Shown: positions 51,636 through 60,813 of the stretch, one piece after another
Layout of the letters: every line of letters begins with the position of its first letter
How positions within the stretch are numbered: position 1 is the stretch's first letter
Source of the DNA: Streptomyces sp. NBRC 110035
Lineage (GTDB): Bacteria; Actinomycetota; Actinomycetes; Streptomycetales; Streptomycetaceae
DNA: 64,000 nt
Reading direction: 5' to 3'
Assembly (NCBI RefSeq): GCF_000829695.1
Contig: NZ_BBNN01000027.1
Span: 265,255 to 329,254, forward strand
Notes under the pieces: model-generated
What the model saw: the letters and a program-made list of their open reading frames with translations, nothing else
Told to the model about the DNA's origin: nothing
Databases searched by the model: none
Position numbers and translations under genes: made by a program

Positions 51636-52096
51636 GCGGAAGGACCCTCGCCCTCGCCCTCGCCCTCGCCCTTCGCCCTTCTCTGCCAGTAGTCCACGGC
51701 CCCCTTCAGAACGGTGCGGAAGAGCTCGAAGTTGATCGGCTTGTAGATGTAGCTGTCGGCCCCTGCCGCGTAGGTCGCGTCGACCTCGTCCGGCGCGGTG
51801 GACGAGGTGAAGACGACCACGGTCACGTCGTCCAGTTCGGGCATGGAGCGGATCGACCGGAGCACCGCGACCCCACCGAGACCGGGCATGTTCAGATCCA
51901 GGAGGACGAGCCCCGGTCGCCGGGCGGCTTCCAGCAACCGCTCGGCGACTCCGGCTCCCCTGTCCGTGAACAGCAGCGTCAGATCCGGATGGGTGCGACC
52001 GAGCGCCCGCCGGATCGCCTCGGCGTCCTCCGCCGAGTCCTCGACCACCCAGACGAGATCGTGATCGATCCCCGGATCCCCGGCCGGCCCGCTCAC
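51617..52096 (-). CDS. Stand-alone response regulator (REC) next to phytochrome
   Basis: A 159-residue single receiver domain of the Rcp1 type. Acidic pair in WVVEDSAEDAEAI, phospho-acceptor Asp in LVLLDLNMPGLGG, Thr/Ser in VVFTSSTAPDE and conserved Lys in SYIYKPINFE. The tail (KGEGEGEGEGP) is encoded by a CCCTCG repeat. Single-domain REC proteins are classic partners of phytochrome kinases. It overlaps the PP2C gene upstream by 4 bp, so it may link light to that phosphatase. Confidence 0.9.
   Translation of the reverse strand: MSGPAGDPGIDHDLVWVVEDSAEDAEAIRRALGRTHPDLTLLFTDRGAGVAERLLEAARRPGLVLLDLNMPGLGGVAVLRSIRSMPELDDVTVVVFTSSTAPDEVDATYAAGADSYIYKPINFELFRTVLKGAVDYWQRRAKGEGEGEGEGPSAQSPPS
51646..51672 (+). 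repeat. CCCTCG hexanucleotide repeat in the REC tail
   Basis: Four to five CCCTCG units encoding alternating Gly-Glu on the minus strand. They are in frame, so copy-number change would alter only tail length. Confidence 0.7.
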
Positions 52097-53865
52097 GCGG
52101 CCGTCTCCGCCTGTGCGACGAGCACGGCGATGTCGTCCGCACCCGTGGCCCGGAACTCCACGACAGCCGCCGCCAGCCGTTCGGCGAACCCTTGGGCCTC
52201 ACCGGATCCCTGCCGGGTCACCGCGTCCCGCAGGCAGGATTCGAAGAACGTTCCGTCAGCCGCTCTCGCCTCGGTCACCCCGTCGGTGAACAGCACCAGC
52301 GCGCCACCCGGCGCCACGTGCGCCGACCCGGATCCGTACTCGGTCTCCTCCAGCACACCCAGCAGATCGCCGTGGGCGGAGAGCTCCTCCAAGGCGCCGT
52401 CCTCGCGCCGCACCAGAGGCGCCGGATGCCCGGCATTCCAATACCGCAGGTGGAATCCCTTTCCGTCCGGCACCAGCACCGCCACGAGCGCTGTCACGAA
52501 GCGGGACGTGCCCTCCCTGACCAGGGCCTGGTTCAGCCGTCCCAGCGCGTGCTCGGGCGTGCTGCCGTCCTCGAGCAGGGTGCGCAGGGTGTGGCGGGCC
52601 AGACCGGTGAGTCCCGCGGCCTCCGCCCCGCGTCCGCAGACGTCACCGATGAGGAGCGTCACACCGCCCCGCGGCCCCGGGACGGCGTCGTAGAAGTCAC
52701 CACCCACGTCGAGCGAGACGTCGCCCACTTCGTATGCCGAGCTCAGGACGAGCCCCGGGATCCGCGGCAGTTCTCTCGGCAGCAGATGCCGCTGGAGGAA
52801 GACCACGTGCCGGCGCCGCTGTTCGTACAGGGTGCTGGTGTCGATGGCCAACGCGGCCCGGTCGGCGAGATCGGCGAGGAACCGCGAGGGCACCTCGGTG
52901 ATGTTCGCGCGGTGGTACAGGAAGGTCAGCGTGCCCAGGGCCCGCCCCCGGGCCTTGAGCGGGTTCACACTGAGCGCACGCACGGCCCGCCCCGCCCCGG
53001 ACGAGGCGGGGCCGAAGGGCCCGCCTTCCAGCTCGTCGCCCTGCAGCACCAGCCCCTGCCCGCGGTCGACGACCTGCTGCAGTACGTCGGTGAGCCAGCG
53101 GTCCTCGGCCGCGACCGCACCGAGCCACTGCTGCTCGCCCGCGTCCATGTGCGAGTAGGCCACGGCGGTCAGTCCGTCGGAAGGACGCAGATGCAGGACG
53201 CACCCCTCGGCGACAGCGGGAACAGCCGTCCGAGCCACCCGTTGCACGGTCCTCTCCACATCGAGGCTCGAGCCCATCTGCAGCGACGCCTCCGCCAGGA
53301 AGGCGTCACTCACCCCGCGCAGCTCGTCCTCGCGCCGCGCCATGATGCGCTGGTCGGAGACCATGGTGACCTCGGCCACCTGCTTCAACCGGGCCCGCAG
53401 CGTCACGTCGACCGCGTCCCCGCCCGCGGTGCCGACCATGAACGACGCCCAGCCGCCCTGCCCCAGCGGTACGGCACACTCGGCCACGCTCCGGGCGCCC
53501 GCCGCCGCCAGGGCCTGGACGTGGGGCATGGCGCCGTCGAGCCCCGACACCTCGTGGACCGTGACGGTCGGTTGGCCGACCGGAGCCCCGGCCGCGGCAG
53601 CTTCACCGAAATTCTGTTCGAATTCAATGAACGACGGCGTCGGCTCCGCCAGGGTGGCACTGCGCAGATAGTGCAGCAGCCCCCCGCTCCAGCGGGTACC
53701 CACGACGGCCAGTACACCGGGCGTGCGGAGCAGCATGTCGTAGAGGAAAACCTCCAGCCCTCTCACGTCCTGCGCCGTGTCGGCGGCACGCCAGAGCTCA
53801 TGCAGCCGGCCGGACCACCATCCGTCGTCCGCCTGAGGGGAAGCTCTGCCCTCGTGCTGCTCCAC
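52093..53865 (-). CDS. GAF-containing PP2C phosphatase coupled to the phytochrome response regulator
   Basis: A 590-residue phosphatase. The N-terminal 160 residues are an unassigned sensor-like region (RGLEVFLYDMLLRTPGV), followed by GAF (about 185-350; FLAEASLQMGSSLDVERTVQRVA) and SpoIIE/PP2C (about 360-590) with GGDFYDAVPG, GDVCGRGAEAAGLTG, LFTDGVTEAR and ADDIAVLV, so the metal aspartates are complete. GTG 53865. The downstream REC gene overlaps its stop (ATGA). It probably dephosphorylates a STAS protein under control of the light-responsive REC. Confidence 0.9.
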   Translation of the reverse strand: MEQHEGRASPQADDGWWSGRLHELWRAADTAQDVRGLEVFLYDMLLRTPGVLAVVGTRWSGGLLHYLRSATLAEPTPSFIEFEQNFGEAAAAGAPVGQPTVTVHEVSGLDGAMPHVQALAAAGARSVAECAVPLGQGGWASFMVGTAGGDAVDVTLRARLKQVAEVTMVSDQRIMARREDELRGVSDAFLAEASLQMGSSLDVERTVQRVARTAVPAVAEGCVLHLRPSDGLTAVAYSHMDAGEQQWLGAVAAEDRWLTDVLQQVVDRGQGLVLQGDELEGGPFGPASSGAGRAVRALSVNPLKARGRALGTLTFLYHRANITEVPSRFLADLADRAALAIDTSTLYEQRRRHVVFLQRHLLPRELPRIPGLVLSSAYEVGDVSLDVGGDFYDAVPGPRGGVTLLIGDVCGRGAEAAGLTGLARHTLRTLLEDGSTPEHALGRLNQALVREGTSRFVTALVAVLVPDGKGFHLRYWNAGHPAPLVRREDGALEELSAHGDLLGVLEETEYGSGSAHVAPGGALVLFTDGVTEARAADGTFFESCLRDAVTRQGSGEAQGFAERLAAAVVEFRATGADDIAVLVAQAETAA

Positions 53866-54184
53866 CGCTGGTCCGCCGTTCCTGTCGCCGCCGTCGACTC
53901 GGCCCCCTCACGGGAAACGCTATGCCAGGCGGACGCCGACCGCCTCCAGACAGGGGCCCCGAGGAGCGCCGGTCGCCGGCCCCGCCGGGGCCATCGGCCG
54001 ACGTGGTGCGCGGACGGTACGGCAGGGAGGCACGGCACATCCCCCGGTGATCTCCGTTCCCGGTGGGGGCGAGGGCCGGAGCTCCCCCCCCCTACGGCGG
54101 GACGCCGGTCGATCCGGTGGGCCCGCTGCCGTCGCGAGGTAATCGGGTACCGGTACGGGGCCGACGGGACCCATACTCGGTCAC
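53866..54184. other. Divergent promoter region between PP2C and hen1
   Basis: 320 bp with two outward promoters expected; no clear motif or gene is seen. Confidence 0.45.
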
Positions 54185-55657
54185 GTGTTCCTGACGATCT
54201 CGACCACCGGCGACAAGACCAACCCTGCCACCGACATGGGCTTCCTCCTCCACAAGCACCCCGACAGCCCGTTCTCGGCCCCTCTGTCCTACGGCACCGC
54301 GCACGTCCTCTACCCCGAGGCGGACGCCGAGCGGTGCACGGCGGCACTGCTGCTGGAGGTGGACGCGGTGGCACTGGTCCGGCGGGGCAAGGGCAAGGGG
54401 CACGGCGGCGCCCCCGACACCGCTCTCGCGCAGTACGTCAACGACCGCCCGTACGCGGCGTCCTCGCTGCTCGCCGTCGCGCTGAGCCGTGTCTTCTCCA
54501 GCGCGATGCGCGGCGTGTGCAAGGCCCGCCCGGAGCTGCCCGGACAGCCGCTGCCGCTGCGCGTCGAGGTGCCCGCGCTGCCCGCGCGCGGCGGCCCCGC
54601 CCTGGTCGGCCGGCTCTTCGAGCCGCTCGGCTGGACGGTCACGGCCGACCCGGTGGCCCTGGACACCGAGTTCCCGGACTGGGGCGACTCGCGGTACGTA
54701 CGCCTCGTCCTGGAGTCGGACACCCTCACCCTCGCCCAGGCCCTGCGCCACCTCTACGTCCTGCTCCCCGTCCTCGACGACGCCAAGCACTACTGGGTCT
54801 CCTCCGACGAGGTCGACAAGCTGCTGCGCGCCGGCGAGGGCTGGCTGCCCGGCCACCCGGAGCAGCAGCTGATCACCAGCCGCTACCTTGCCCGCCGCTG
54901 GTCACTGACCCGCCAGGCGCTGGAACGGCTCGAGCTGGTCCGGCTGGCCGAGACGGACGACAGCGACGTCGAGGAGATGGACAACGCCGTCGCGGCGGAC
55001 ACGGGGGACGAGGAGAAGCCGACCCCGCTCGCCGTGCGGCGCCGGGAGGCGATCGTCGCCGCCCTCGCTGCCTCCGGCGCCACCCGTGTGCTCGACCTCG
55101 GCTGCGGGCAGGGGCAGCTGGTGCAGGAGCTGCTGCGCCACCCGGCCTACTCCGAGATCGTCGGCGTCGACGTGTCCATGCGCGCGCTGACCATCGCCTC
55201 CCGGCGGCTCGGGCTGGACCGCATGGGGGAGCGCCAGGCGTCCCGGGTGAAGCTTCTCCAGGGCTCGCTGTCGTACACCGACAAGCGGCTCAAGGGGTAC
55301 GACGCCGCCGTGCTCAGCGAGGTGATCGAACACCTCGACCTGCCGAGGCTGCCCGCCCTGGAGTACGCCGTGTTCGGCGCGGCCCGCCCCCGGACCGTCG
55401 TCGTGACCACTCCGAACGTCGAGTACAACGTCCGCTGGGAGAGCCTTCCGGCCGGTCACGCCCGGCACGGCGACCACCGCTTCGAGTGGACCCGCGAGGA
55501 GTTCCGCGCCTGGGCCGCGAAGGTCGCCGAACGGCACGGATACGACGTCGGGTTCGTGCCCGTGGGCCCGGACGACCCGGAGGTCGGCCCGCCCACCCAG
55601 ATGGCCGTGTTCGTGACCGGGGAGACGAAGGACAGGAAGGAGGCGAAGGCGGCATGA
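54185..55657 (+). CDS. hen1: Bacterial Hen1: RNA 3'-terminal ribose 2'-O-methyltransferase
   Basis: A 490-residue RNA-repair methyltransferase. The N-terminal half (1-250; FLTISTTGDKTNPATDMGFLLHKHP) is the Hen1-specific domain that activates Pnkp ligation. The C-terminal half is a Rossmann methyltransferase: VLDLGCGQGQL (SAM), then the Mn2+-binding set EVIEHLDLPRL and HARHGDHRFEW. It methylates the 2'-OH of a repaired RNA end so that the same ribotoxin cannot cut again. GTG 54185. Its stop overlaps the pnkp start (ATGA); the two proteins form a heterotetramer in characterised systems. Confidence 0.93.
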   Translation: MFLTISTTGDKTNPATDMGFLLHKHPDSPFSAPLSYGTAHVLYPEADAERCTAALLLEVDAVALVRRGKGKGHGGAPDTALAQYVNDRPYAASSLLAVALSRVFSSAMRGVCKARPELPGQPLPLRVEVPALPARGGPALVGRLFEPLGWTVTADPVALDTEFPDWGDSRYVRLVLESDTLTLAQALRHLYVLLPVLDDAKHYWVSSDEVDKLLRAGEGWLPGHPEQQLITSRYLARRWSLTRQALERLELVRLAETDDSDVEEMDNAVAADTGDEEKPTPLAVRRREAIVAALAASGATRVLDLGCGQGQLVQELLRHPAYSEIVGVDVSMRALTIASRRLGLDRMGERQASRVKLLQGSLSYTDKRLKGYDAAVLSEVIEHLDLPRLPALEYAVFGAARPRTVVVTTPNVEYNVRWESLPAGHARHGDHRFEWTREEFRAWAAKVAERHGYDVGFVPVGPDDPEVGPPTQMAVFVTGETKDRKEAKAA

Positions 55658-58272
55658 CCCGCGAGACCACCACCGGAGCCCGGACCAAAGTTCGGCCCGA
55701 GACCCACAGCGATGCCCCGCCCGGAGCCCGGCCCGCCGGGAACCGCGGCCGGGTCCTGCCCGTCACCGACCTCTCCCTCGTCGTACTCGTCGGCGCCTCC
55801 GGCTCGGGCAAGTCCACCTTCGCCCGGCGCCACTTCAAGCCCACCGAGGTCATCTCCTCCGACTTCTGCCGCGGCCTGGTCGCCGACGACGAGAACGACC
55901 AGAGCGCCTCCAGGGACGCCTTCGACGTCCTGCACTACATCGCGGGCAAGCGGCTGGCGGCCGGCCGCCGCACCGTCGTCGACGCCACCAGCGTCCAGCA
56001 GGACGCCCGACGTCAACTGATCGATCTGGCACGGCAGTACGACGTCCTGCCGATAGCCGTCGTGCTCGACGTGCCCGAGGAGGTGTGCGCCGAGCGCAAC
56101 GCGGCCCGCGCCGACCGCGCCGGCATGCCCCGCCGGGTCGTCCAGCGCCACACCCGCGAACTCCGGCGCTCCCTGAGGAGCCTGGAGCGCGAGGGCTTCC
56201 GCACGGTGCACGTCCTGCGCGGTGTCGACGAGGTCGAGAACGCCACCGTCGTCACCGAGAAGCGGTACAACGACCTCACCCACCTCACCGGGCCCTTCGA
56301 CATCATCGGCGACGTCCACGGCTGCGCCGCCGAACTGGATTCCTTGCTCGGCGCGTTGGGCTACACCGACGGCGTCCACCCCGAGGGCCGCACCGCGGTC
56401 TTCGTCGGCGACCTCGTCGACCGCGGCCCGGACAGCCCGGGCGTGCTGCGCCGGGTCATGTCCATGGTGAAGTCGGGCAGCGCGCTGTGCGTCCCCGGCA
56501 ACCACGAGAACAAGTTCGGCCGGTACCTCAGGGGCCGCAAGGTCCAGCACACCCACGGCCTGGCCGAGACCATCGAGCAGATGGACCAGGAGAGCGAGGA
56601 ATTCCGCGCCGAGGTGAGGGAGTTCGTCGACGGCCTGGTCAGCCACTACGTCCTCGACGGCGGCCGGCTCGTCGTCTGCCACGCCGGCCTGCCGGAGAAG
56701 TACCACGGCCGCACCTCCGGCCGGGTCCGCTCACACGCGCTGTACGGCGACACCACCGGCGAGACCGACGAGTTCGGCCTGCCGGTGCGCTACCCGTGGG
56801 CCGAGGACTACCGGGGCCGTGCCGCCGTCGTCCACGGCCACACCCCGGTCCCGGAGGCGACCTGGCTCAACAACACCATCTGCCTGGACACCGGCGCCGT
56901 CTTCGGCGGCAAGCTCACCGCGCTGCGCTGGCCGGAGCGGGAACTGGTCGACGTACCGGCCGAGCGGGTCTGGTACGAGCCGGTCCGCCCGCTGCGCACC
57001 GAGGCCCCCGGCGGACAGGACGGCCGCCCGCTGGACCTCGCCGACGTCCACGGCCGCCGGGCCGTCGAGACCCGGTACGCCGGCCGGGTGGCCGTACGCG
57101 AGGAGAACGCGGCCGCGGCCCTGGAGGTCATGAGCCGCTTCGCGATCGACCCGCGTCTGCTGCCGTACCTTCCGCCGACCATGGCCCCCACCGCCACCTC
57201 GCACCTGGACGGCTACCTGGAGCACCCGGCCGAGGCCTTCGCCCAGTACAAGGAGGACGGGGTCGGGCGCGTCGTGTGCGAGGAGAAGCACATGGGTTCA
57301 CGCGCGGTCGCCCTGGTCTGCCGGGACGCGGACGCCGCCGCCCGGCACTTCGGGGTCGAGGGCGGCCCTGCCGGATCGCTCTACACCCGCACCGGCCGCC
57401 CGTTCTTCGGCGAGGCGGCGGTCACCGAGGAGATCCTCGGCCGGTTGCGCACGGCGATCACCGACGCCGGGCTGTGGGACACCCTCGAAACCGCATGGCT
57501 TTTGCTGGACGCCGAGTTGATGCCGTGGTCGCTGAAGGCGTCCGGGCTGCTGCGCTCGCAGTACGCCGCCGTGGGTGCCGCCGGCGGCGCGGTGTTCCCG
57601 GGCGCCCTGGCGGCCCTGGAGAGCGCCGCCGCCCGCGGCGTCGAGGTGCGGGAGCTGCTGGAACGCCAGCGGGAACGGGCCGGCGCGGTCGGCGCGTTCA
57701 CGCAGGCGTACCGCCGCTACTGCTGGACCACCGACCAGCTGGACGGCGTACGCCTCGCCCCGTTCCAGATCCTCGCCGCCCAGGGGCGCAGCCTCGCCGG
57801 GCTGCCGCACGACGAGCAGCTCGCCCTGCTGGACCGCGTGGTCGAGCACGATCCCACGGGTCTGCTGCAGACCACCCGGCGCCTGTACGTCGACCCCGCC
57901 GACCCCGAGTCGGTGCGGGCGGGCGTCGACTGGTGGCTGGAGATGACCGGGCGCGGCGGCGAGGGCATGGTCGTCAAGCCGGTCGGGGCCCCGGCCCGCG
58001 ACCCGAAGGGCCGCCTGGTGCAGCCCGGCATCAAGTGCCGGGGCCGCGAGTACCTGCGGATCGTCTACGGCCCCGAGTACACCCGCCCCGACAACCTGGC
58101 CAGGCTGCGCGGCCGTTCCCTCGGCCACAAGCGGTCCCTGGCGATCCGCGAGTACGCCCTCGGCCTGGAGGCCCTGGACCGCCTCGCCGACGGCGGACCC
58201 CTGTGGCGGGTCCACGAGGCCGTCTTCGGCGTCCTGGCGCTGGAGTCGGAGCCGGTCGACCCGCGGCTGTAG
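55654..58272 (+). CDS. pnkp: Pnkp: polynucleotide kinase-phosphatase-ligase for RNA repair
   Basis: An 872-residue three-domain enzyme. The 5' kinase has a P-loop GASGSGKSTFARRHF (about 48-62). The metallophosphatase (about 215-400) has FDIIGDVHGC, VGDLVDRGPDS, CVPGNHENKFGR and VHGHTPVPE. The C-terminal adenylyltransferase/ligase (about 520-870) has the nucleotidyl Lys in EEKHMGSRAVAL and later GGEGMVVKP. It heals 2',3'-cyclic phosphate and 5'-OH ends and, with Hen1, seals tRNAs cut by ribotoxins. ATG 55654 is coupled to hen1. A GGACGC repeat and a 14-bp hairpin follow. Confidence 0.95.
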   Translation: MTRETTTGARTKVRPETHSDAPPGARPAGNRGRVLPVTDLSLVVLVGASGSGKSTFARRHFKPTEVISSDFCRGLVADDENDQSASRDAFDVLHYIAGKRLAAGRRTVVDATSVQQDARRQLIDLARQYDVLPIAVVLDVPEEVCAERNAARADRAGMPRRVVQRHTRELRRSLRSLEREGFRTVHVLRGVDEVENATVVTEKRYNDLTHLTGPFDIIGDVHGCAAELDSLLGALGYTDGVHPEGRTAVFVGDLVDRGPDSPGVLRRVMSMVKSGSALCVPGNHENKFGRYLRGRKVQHTHGLAETIEQMDQESEEFRAEVREFVDGLVSHYVLDGGRLVVCHAGLPEKYHGRTSGRVRSHALYGDTTGETDEFGLPVRYPWAEDYRGRAAVVHGHTPVPEATWLNNTICLDTGAVFGGKLTALRWPERELVDVPAERVWYEPVRPLRTEAPGGQDGRPLDLADVHGRRAVETRYAGRVAVREENAAAALEVMSRFAIDPRLLPYLPPTMAPTATSHLDGYLEHPAEAFAQYKEDGVGRVVCEEKHMGSRAVALVCRDADAAARHFGVEGGPAGSLYTRTGRPFFGEAAVTEEILGRLRTAITDAGLWDTLETAWLLLDAELMPWSLKASGLLRSQYAAVGAAGGAVFPGALAALESAAARGVEVRELLERQRERAGAVGAFTQAYRRYCWTTDQLDGVRLAPFQILAAQGRSLAGLPHDEQLALLDRVVEHDPTGLLQTTRRLYVDPADPESVRAGVDWWLEMTGRGGEGMVVKPVGAPARDPKGRLVQPGIKCRGREYLRIVYGPEYTRPDNLARLRGRSLGHKRSLAIREYALGLEALDRLADGGPLWRVHEAVFGVLALESEPVDPRL

Positions 58273-58280
58273 GCCCTGGC

Positions 58281-58316
58281 GGACGCGGACGCGGACGCGG
58301 ACACGGACGCGGACGG
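58281..58316 (+). repeat. GGACGC hexanucleotide repeat x6
   Basis: Six units (the fourth GGACAC, the sixth GGACGG) immediately after the pnkp stop and just before the terminator. Confidence 0.8.
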
Positions 58317-58323
58317 CGACCCG

Positions 58324-58357
58324 GCCGGCCCGGGCGGGGAGATCCGCCCGGGCCGGC
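58324..58357 (+). terminator. Hairpin after hen1-pnkp
   Basis: A 14-bp perfect stem GCCGGCCCGGGCGG/CCGCCCGGGCCGGC with a 6-nt loop. Confidence 0.7.
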
Positions 58358-58437
58358 GGCTGCCGTCCTGTCCCTCCCGCCGGTCCCGTCCCGTCCGCGG
58401 AGGGGTGAACGGCCCCTCCGGTGGTCAGGATGGAGAC

Positions 58438-59691
58438 ATGACCTACCACGTCGACTCCGAGGCCGGACGGCTGCGCCGCGTCATCCTGCACCGGCCCGAT
58501 CTCGAGCTCAAAAGGCTCACCCCCAGCAACAAGGACGCCCTGCTGTTCGACGACGTGCTCTGGGTGCGCCGGGCGCGCGCCGAGCACGACGGGTTCGCCG
58601 ACGTCCTGCGTGACCGGGGGGTCACCGTCCACCTCTTCGGTGACCTGCTCACCTCCACGCTGGACGTCCCGGCGGCCCGCTCGCTCGTCCTGGACCGTGT
58701 CTTCGACGAGAAGGAGTACGGCCCGCTGGCCACCGACCACCTCCGCGCGGCGTTCGAGACCCTGCCCTCGGCCGAGCTGACCGAGGCGCTGGTCGGCGGG
58801 ATGACCAAGCGGGAGTTCCTGGACGCCCACCCGGAACCGACGTCGGTGCGCTTCCACGCCATGGAACTCGACGACTTCCTCCTCCGCCCGCTGCCCAACC
58901 ACCTCTTCACCCGCGACACCTCCGCCTGGATCTACGACGGGGTCTCCATCAACGCCATGCGGTGGCCCGCCCGGCAGCGCGAGACCGTGCACTTCGAGGC
59001 CATCTACCGGCACCACCCGCTGTTCCGCGACGAGAGCTTCCGCCTCTGGTCCGAGGGGCAGGCCGACTACCCGTCCACCATCGAGGGCGGGGACGTCCTG
59101 GTCATCGGCAACGGCGCGGTGCTGATCGGCATGAGCGAGCGGACCACCCCGCAGGCCGTCGAGATGCTGGCGCACAAACTGTTCGCCGCGGGTTCCGCCG
59201 AGACCATCGTCGCCCTCGACATGCCGAAGAGGCGCGCCGTGATGCACCTGGACACGGTGATGACGATGGTCGACGGCGACACCTTCACCCAGTACGCGGG
59301 CCTCGGCATGCTCCGTTCGTACACCATCGAACCCGGCTCGGGGGACAGGGAACTGAAGGTCACCGACCACCCGCCGGAGCACATGCACCGCGCGATCGCC
59401 GCCGCGCTCGGGCTCAGCGAGATCCGGGTGCTGACCGCCACCCAGGACGTCCACGCCGCCGAGCGCGAGCAGTGGGACGACGGCTGCAACGTCCTGGCCG
59501 TCGAGCCGGGTGTCGTCGTCGCCTACGAGCGGAACGCCACCACCAACACGCATCTGCGCAAGCAGGGCATCGAGGTGATCGAGATCCCCGGCAGCGAACT
59601 GGGCCGGGGCAGGGGCGGGCCGCGCTGCATGAGCTGCCCGGTCGAGCGGGAGGCGGTCCAGGGAGACCCCGGGAGCAGGTCACGCATATAA
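58438..59691 (+). CDS. arcA: Arginine deiminase
   Basis: A 417-residue guanidino-modifying enzyme of full length. It hydrolyses arginine to citrulline and ammonia. Motifs: RRVILHRPDLELKRLTPSNKD, LPNHLFTRDTSAWI (catalytic Asp region), TIEGGDVLVIGNG, MHLDTVMTMVD (catalytic His) and the terminal nucleophile Cys in GPRCMSCPVERE. ATG 58438 follows TGGAG. The gene for ornithine carbamoyltransferase follows after 79 bp; no carbamate kinase (arcC) or arginine-ornithine antiporter (arcD) is present in the window. Confidence 0.95.
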   Translation: MTYHVDSEAGRLRRVILHRPDLELKRLTPSNKDALLFDDVLWVRRARAEHDGFADVLRDRGVTVHLFGDLLTSTLDVPAARSLVLDRVFDEKEYGPLATDHLRAAFETLPSAELTEALVGGMTKREFLDAHPEPTSVRFHAMELDDFLLRPLPNHLFTRDTSAWIYDGVSINAMRWPARQRETVHFEAIYRHHPLFRDESFRLWSEGQADYPSTIEGGDVLVIGNGAVLIGMSERTTPQAVEMLAHKLFAAGSAETIVALDMPKRRAVMHLDTVMTMVDGDTFTQYAGLGMLRSYTIEPGSGDRELKVTDHPPEHMHRAIAAALGLSEIRVLTATQDVHAAEREQWDDGCNVLAVEPGVVVAYERNATTNTHLRKQGIEVIEIPGSELGRGRGGPRCMSCPVEREAVQGDPGSRSRI

Positions 59692-59728
59692 ATGCTGATG
59701 TTCGTATAGACTTCCATGCGTCCTGTGT
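59684..59728 (+). promoter_or_regulatory. Candidate ArgR (ARG-box) region before the carbamoyltransferase gene
   Basis: An AT-rich island with GCAT-ATAA-ATGC (59684-59695) overlapping the arcA stop, followed by TTCGTATAGAC and CATGCG. It resembles ARG boxes (inverted TGCAT-like halves) and could also be the gene's own promoter. Weak consensus only. Confidence 0.35.
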
Positions 59729-59770
59729 CCGACCTGGCCCGATCCTGCCCCCGTACCTCTGGAGCGCCCC

Positions 59771-60781
59771 ATGGCGACAGTCCCGACCGCCCTCGCCGGC
59801 CGCCACTTCCTCAAGGAGGTGGACTTCACCGCGCAGGAGTTCCTCGGCCTGCTCGACCTGGCCGCGGAGCTGAAGGCCGCCAAGCAGGCCGGCACCGAGA
59901 CCCGGTACCTCCAGGGCAGGAACATCGCGCTGATCTTCGAGAAGCCCTCGACGCGCACCCGCTGCTCCTTCGAGGTGGCCGCCGCCGACCAGGGCGCCTC
60001 CACGACGTACATCGACCCGAGCGGCTCGCACATCGGGAAGAAGGAGTCCGCGAAGGACACCGCGCGGGTGCTCGGCCGGATGTTCGACGCGATCGAGTTC
60101 CGGGGCGACTCCCAGTCCACCGTCGAGACCCTCGCCGCCTACGCGGGTGTGCCCGTCTACAACGGTCTGACCGACGACTGGCACCCCACCCAGATGCTCG
60201 CCGACGTGCTCACCATGACCGAGCACGGCGGCGGGAGGCCGGTCACGGAGATCTCCTTCGCCTACCTCGGCGACGCCCGCTTCAACATGGGCAACTCCTA
60301 CCTCGTCACCGCGGCCCTGCTGGGCATGGACGTCCGCATCGTCGCCCCGAAGACCTACTGGCCCGCCCAGGAGGTCGTCGACCGGGCGCGTACGCTCGCC
60401 GAGTCCAGCGGGGCCCGCATCACGCTCACCGAGGAGATCGCCGAGGGCGTCGCGGGCGCGGACTTCGTCGTCACCGACGTCTGGGTCTCGATGGGGGAGC
60501 CCGCGGAGGTCTGGGACGAGCGGATCGCCGCCCTCGCGCCGTACGCGGTGACCATGGACGTGCTGCGGGCCGCCGGCAACCCGGACGTCCGTTTCCTGCA
60601 CTGCCTGCCGGCCTTCCACGACCTGGGGACGCGGGTCGGCCGTGAGGTGTACGAGAAGCACGGTCTGGAGTCGCTGGAGGTGACCGACGAGGTGTTCGAG
60701 TCGGCCCACTCGGTCGTCTTCGACGAGGCGGAGAACCGGATGCACACGATCAAGGCGGTGCTGGTGGCGACCCTGGCCTGA
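59771..60781 (+). CDS. argF: Ornithine carbamoyltransferase
   Basis: A 336-residue enzyme with EKPSTRTRCSFEVAA (carbamoyl-phosphate loop), DDWHPTQMLADVLTM, FNMGNSYLVTAALLGMD (ornithine side) and the HCLPAFHD catalytic Cys loop. It forms citrulline from ornithine and carbamoyl phosphate, or the reverse in arginine catabolism. The position after arcA favours the catabolic (ArcB) role, but the sequence alone cannot decide and other arg genes are not here. ATG 59771; a promoter-like AT island lies 45-85 bp upstream. Confidence 0.93.
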   Translation: MATVPTALAGRHFLKEVDFTAQEFLGLLDLAAELKAAKQAGTETRYLQGRNIALIFEKPSTRTRCSFEVAAADQGASTTYIDPSGSHIGKKESAKDTARVLGRMFDAIEFRGDSQSTVETLAAYAGVPVYNGLTDDWHPTQMLADVLTMTEHGGGRPVTEISFAYLGDARFNMGNSYLVTAALLGMDVRIVAPKTYWPAQEVVDRARTLAESSGARITLTEEIAEGVAGADFVVTDVWVSMGEPAEVWDERIAALAPYAVTMDVLRAAGNPDVRFLHCLPAFHDLGTRVGREVYEKHGLESLEVTDEVFESAHSVVFDEAENRMHTIKAVLVATLA

Positions 60782-60813
60782 GCCGGTGCGGCGGCCGGGC
60801 CGGCCGGTCCGGT

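Noticed and set aside
52192..58272. A 2026-codon open frame spanning the PP2C, hen1 and pnkp genes
   Set aside because: Only its last 872 codons (pnkp) show protein motifs; the rest is antisense to the PP2C gene and out of frame with hen1. It stays open by chance because of high GC.
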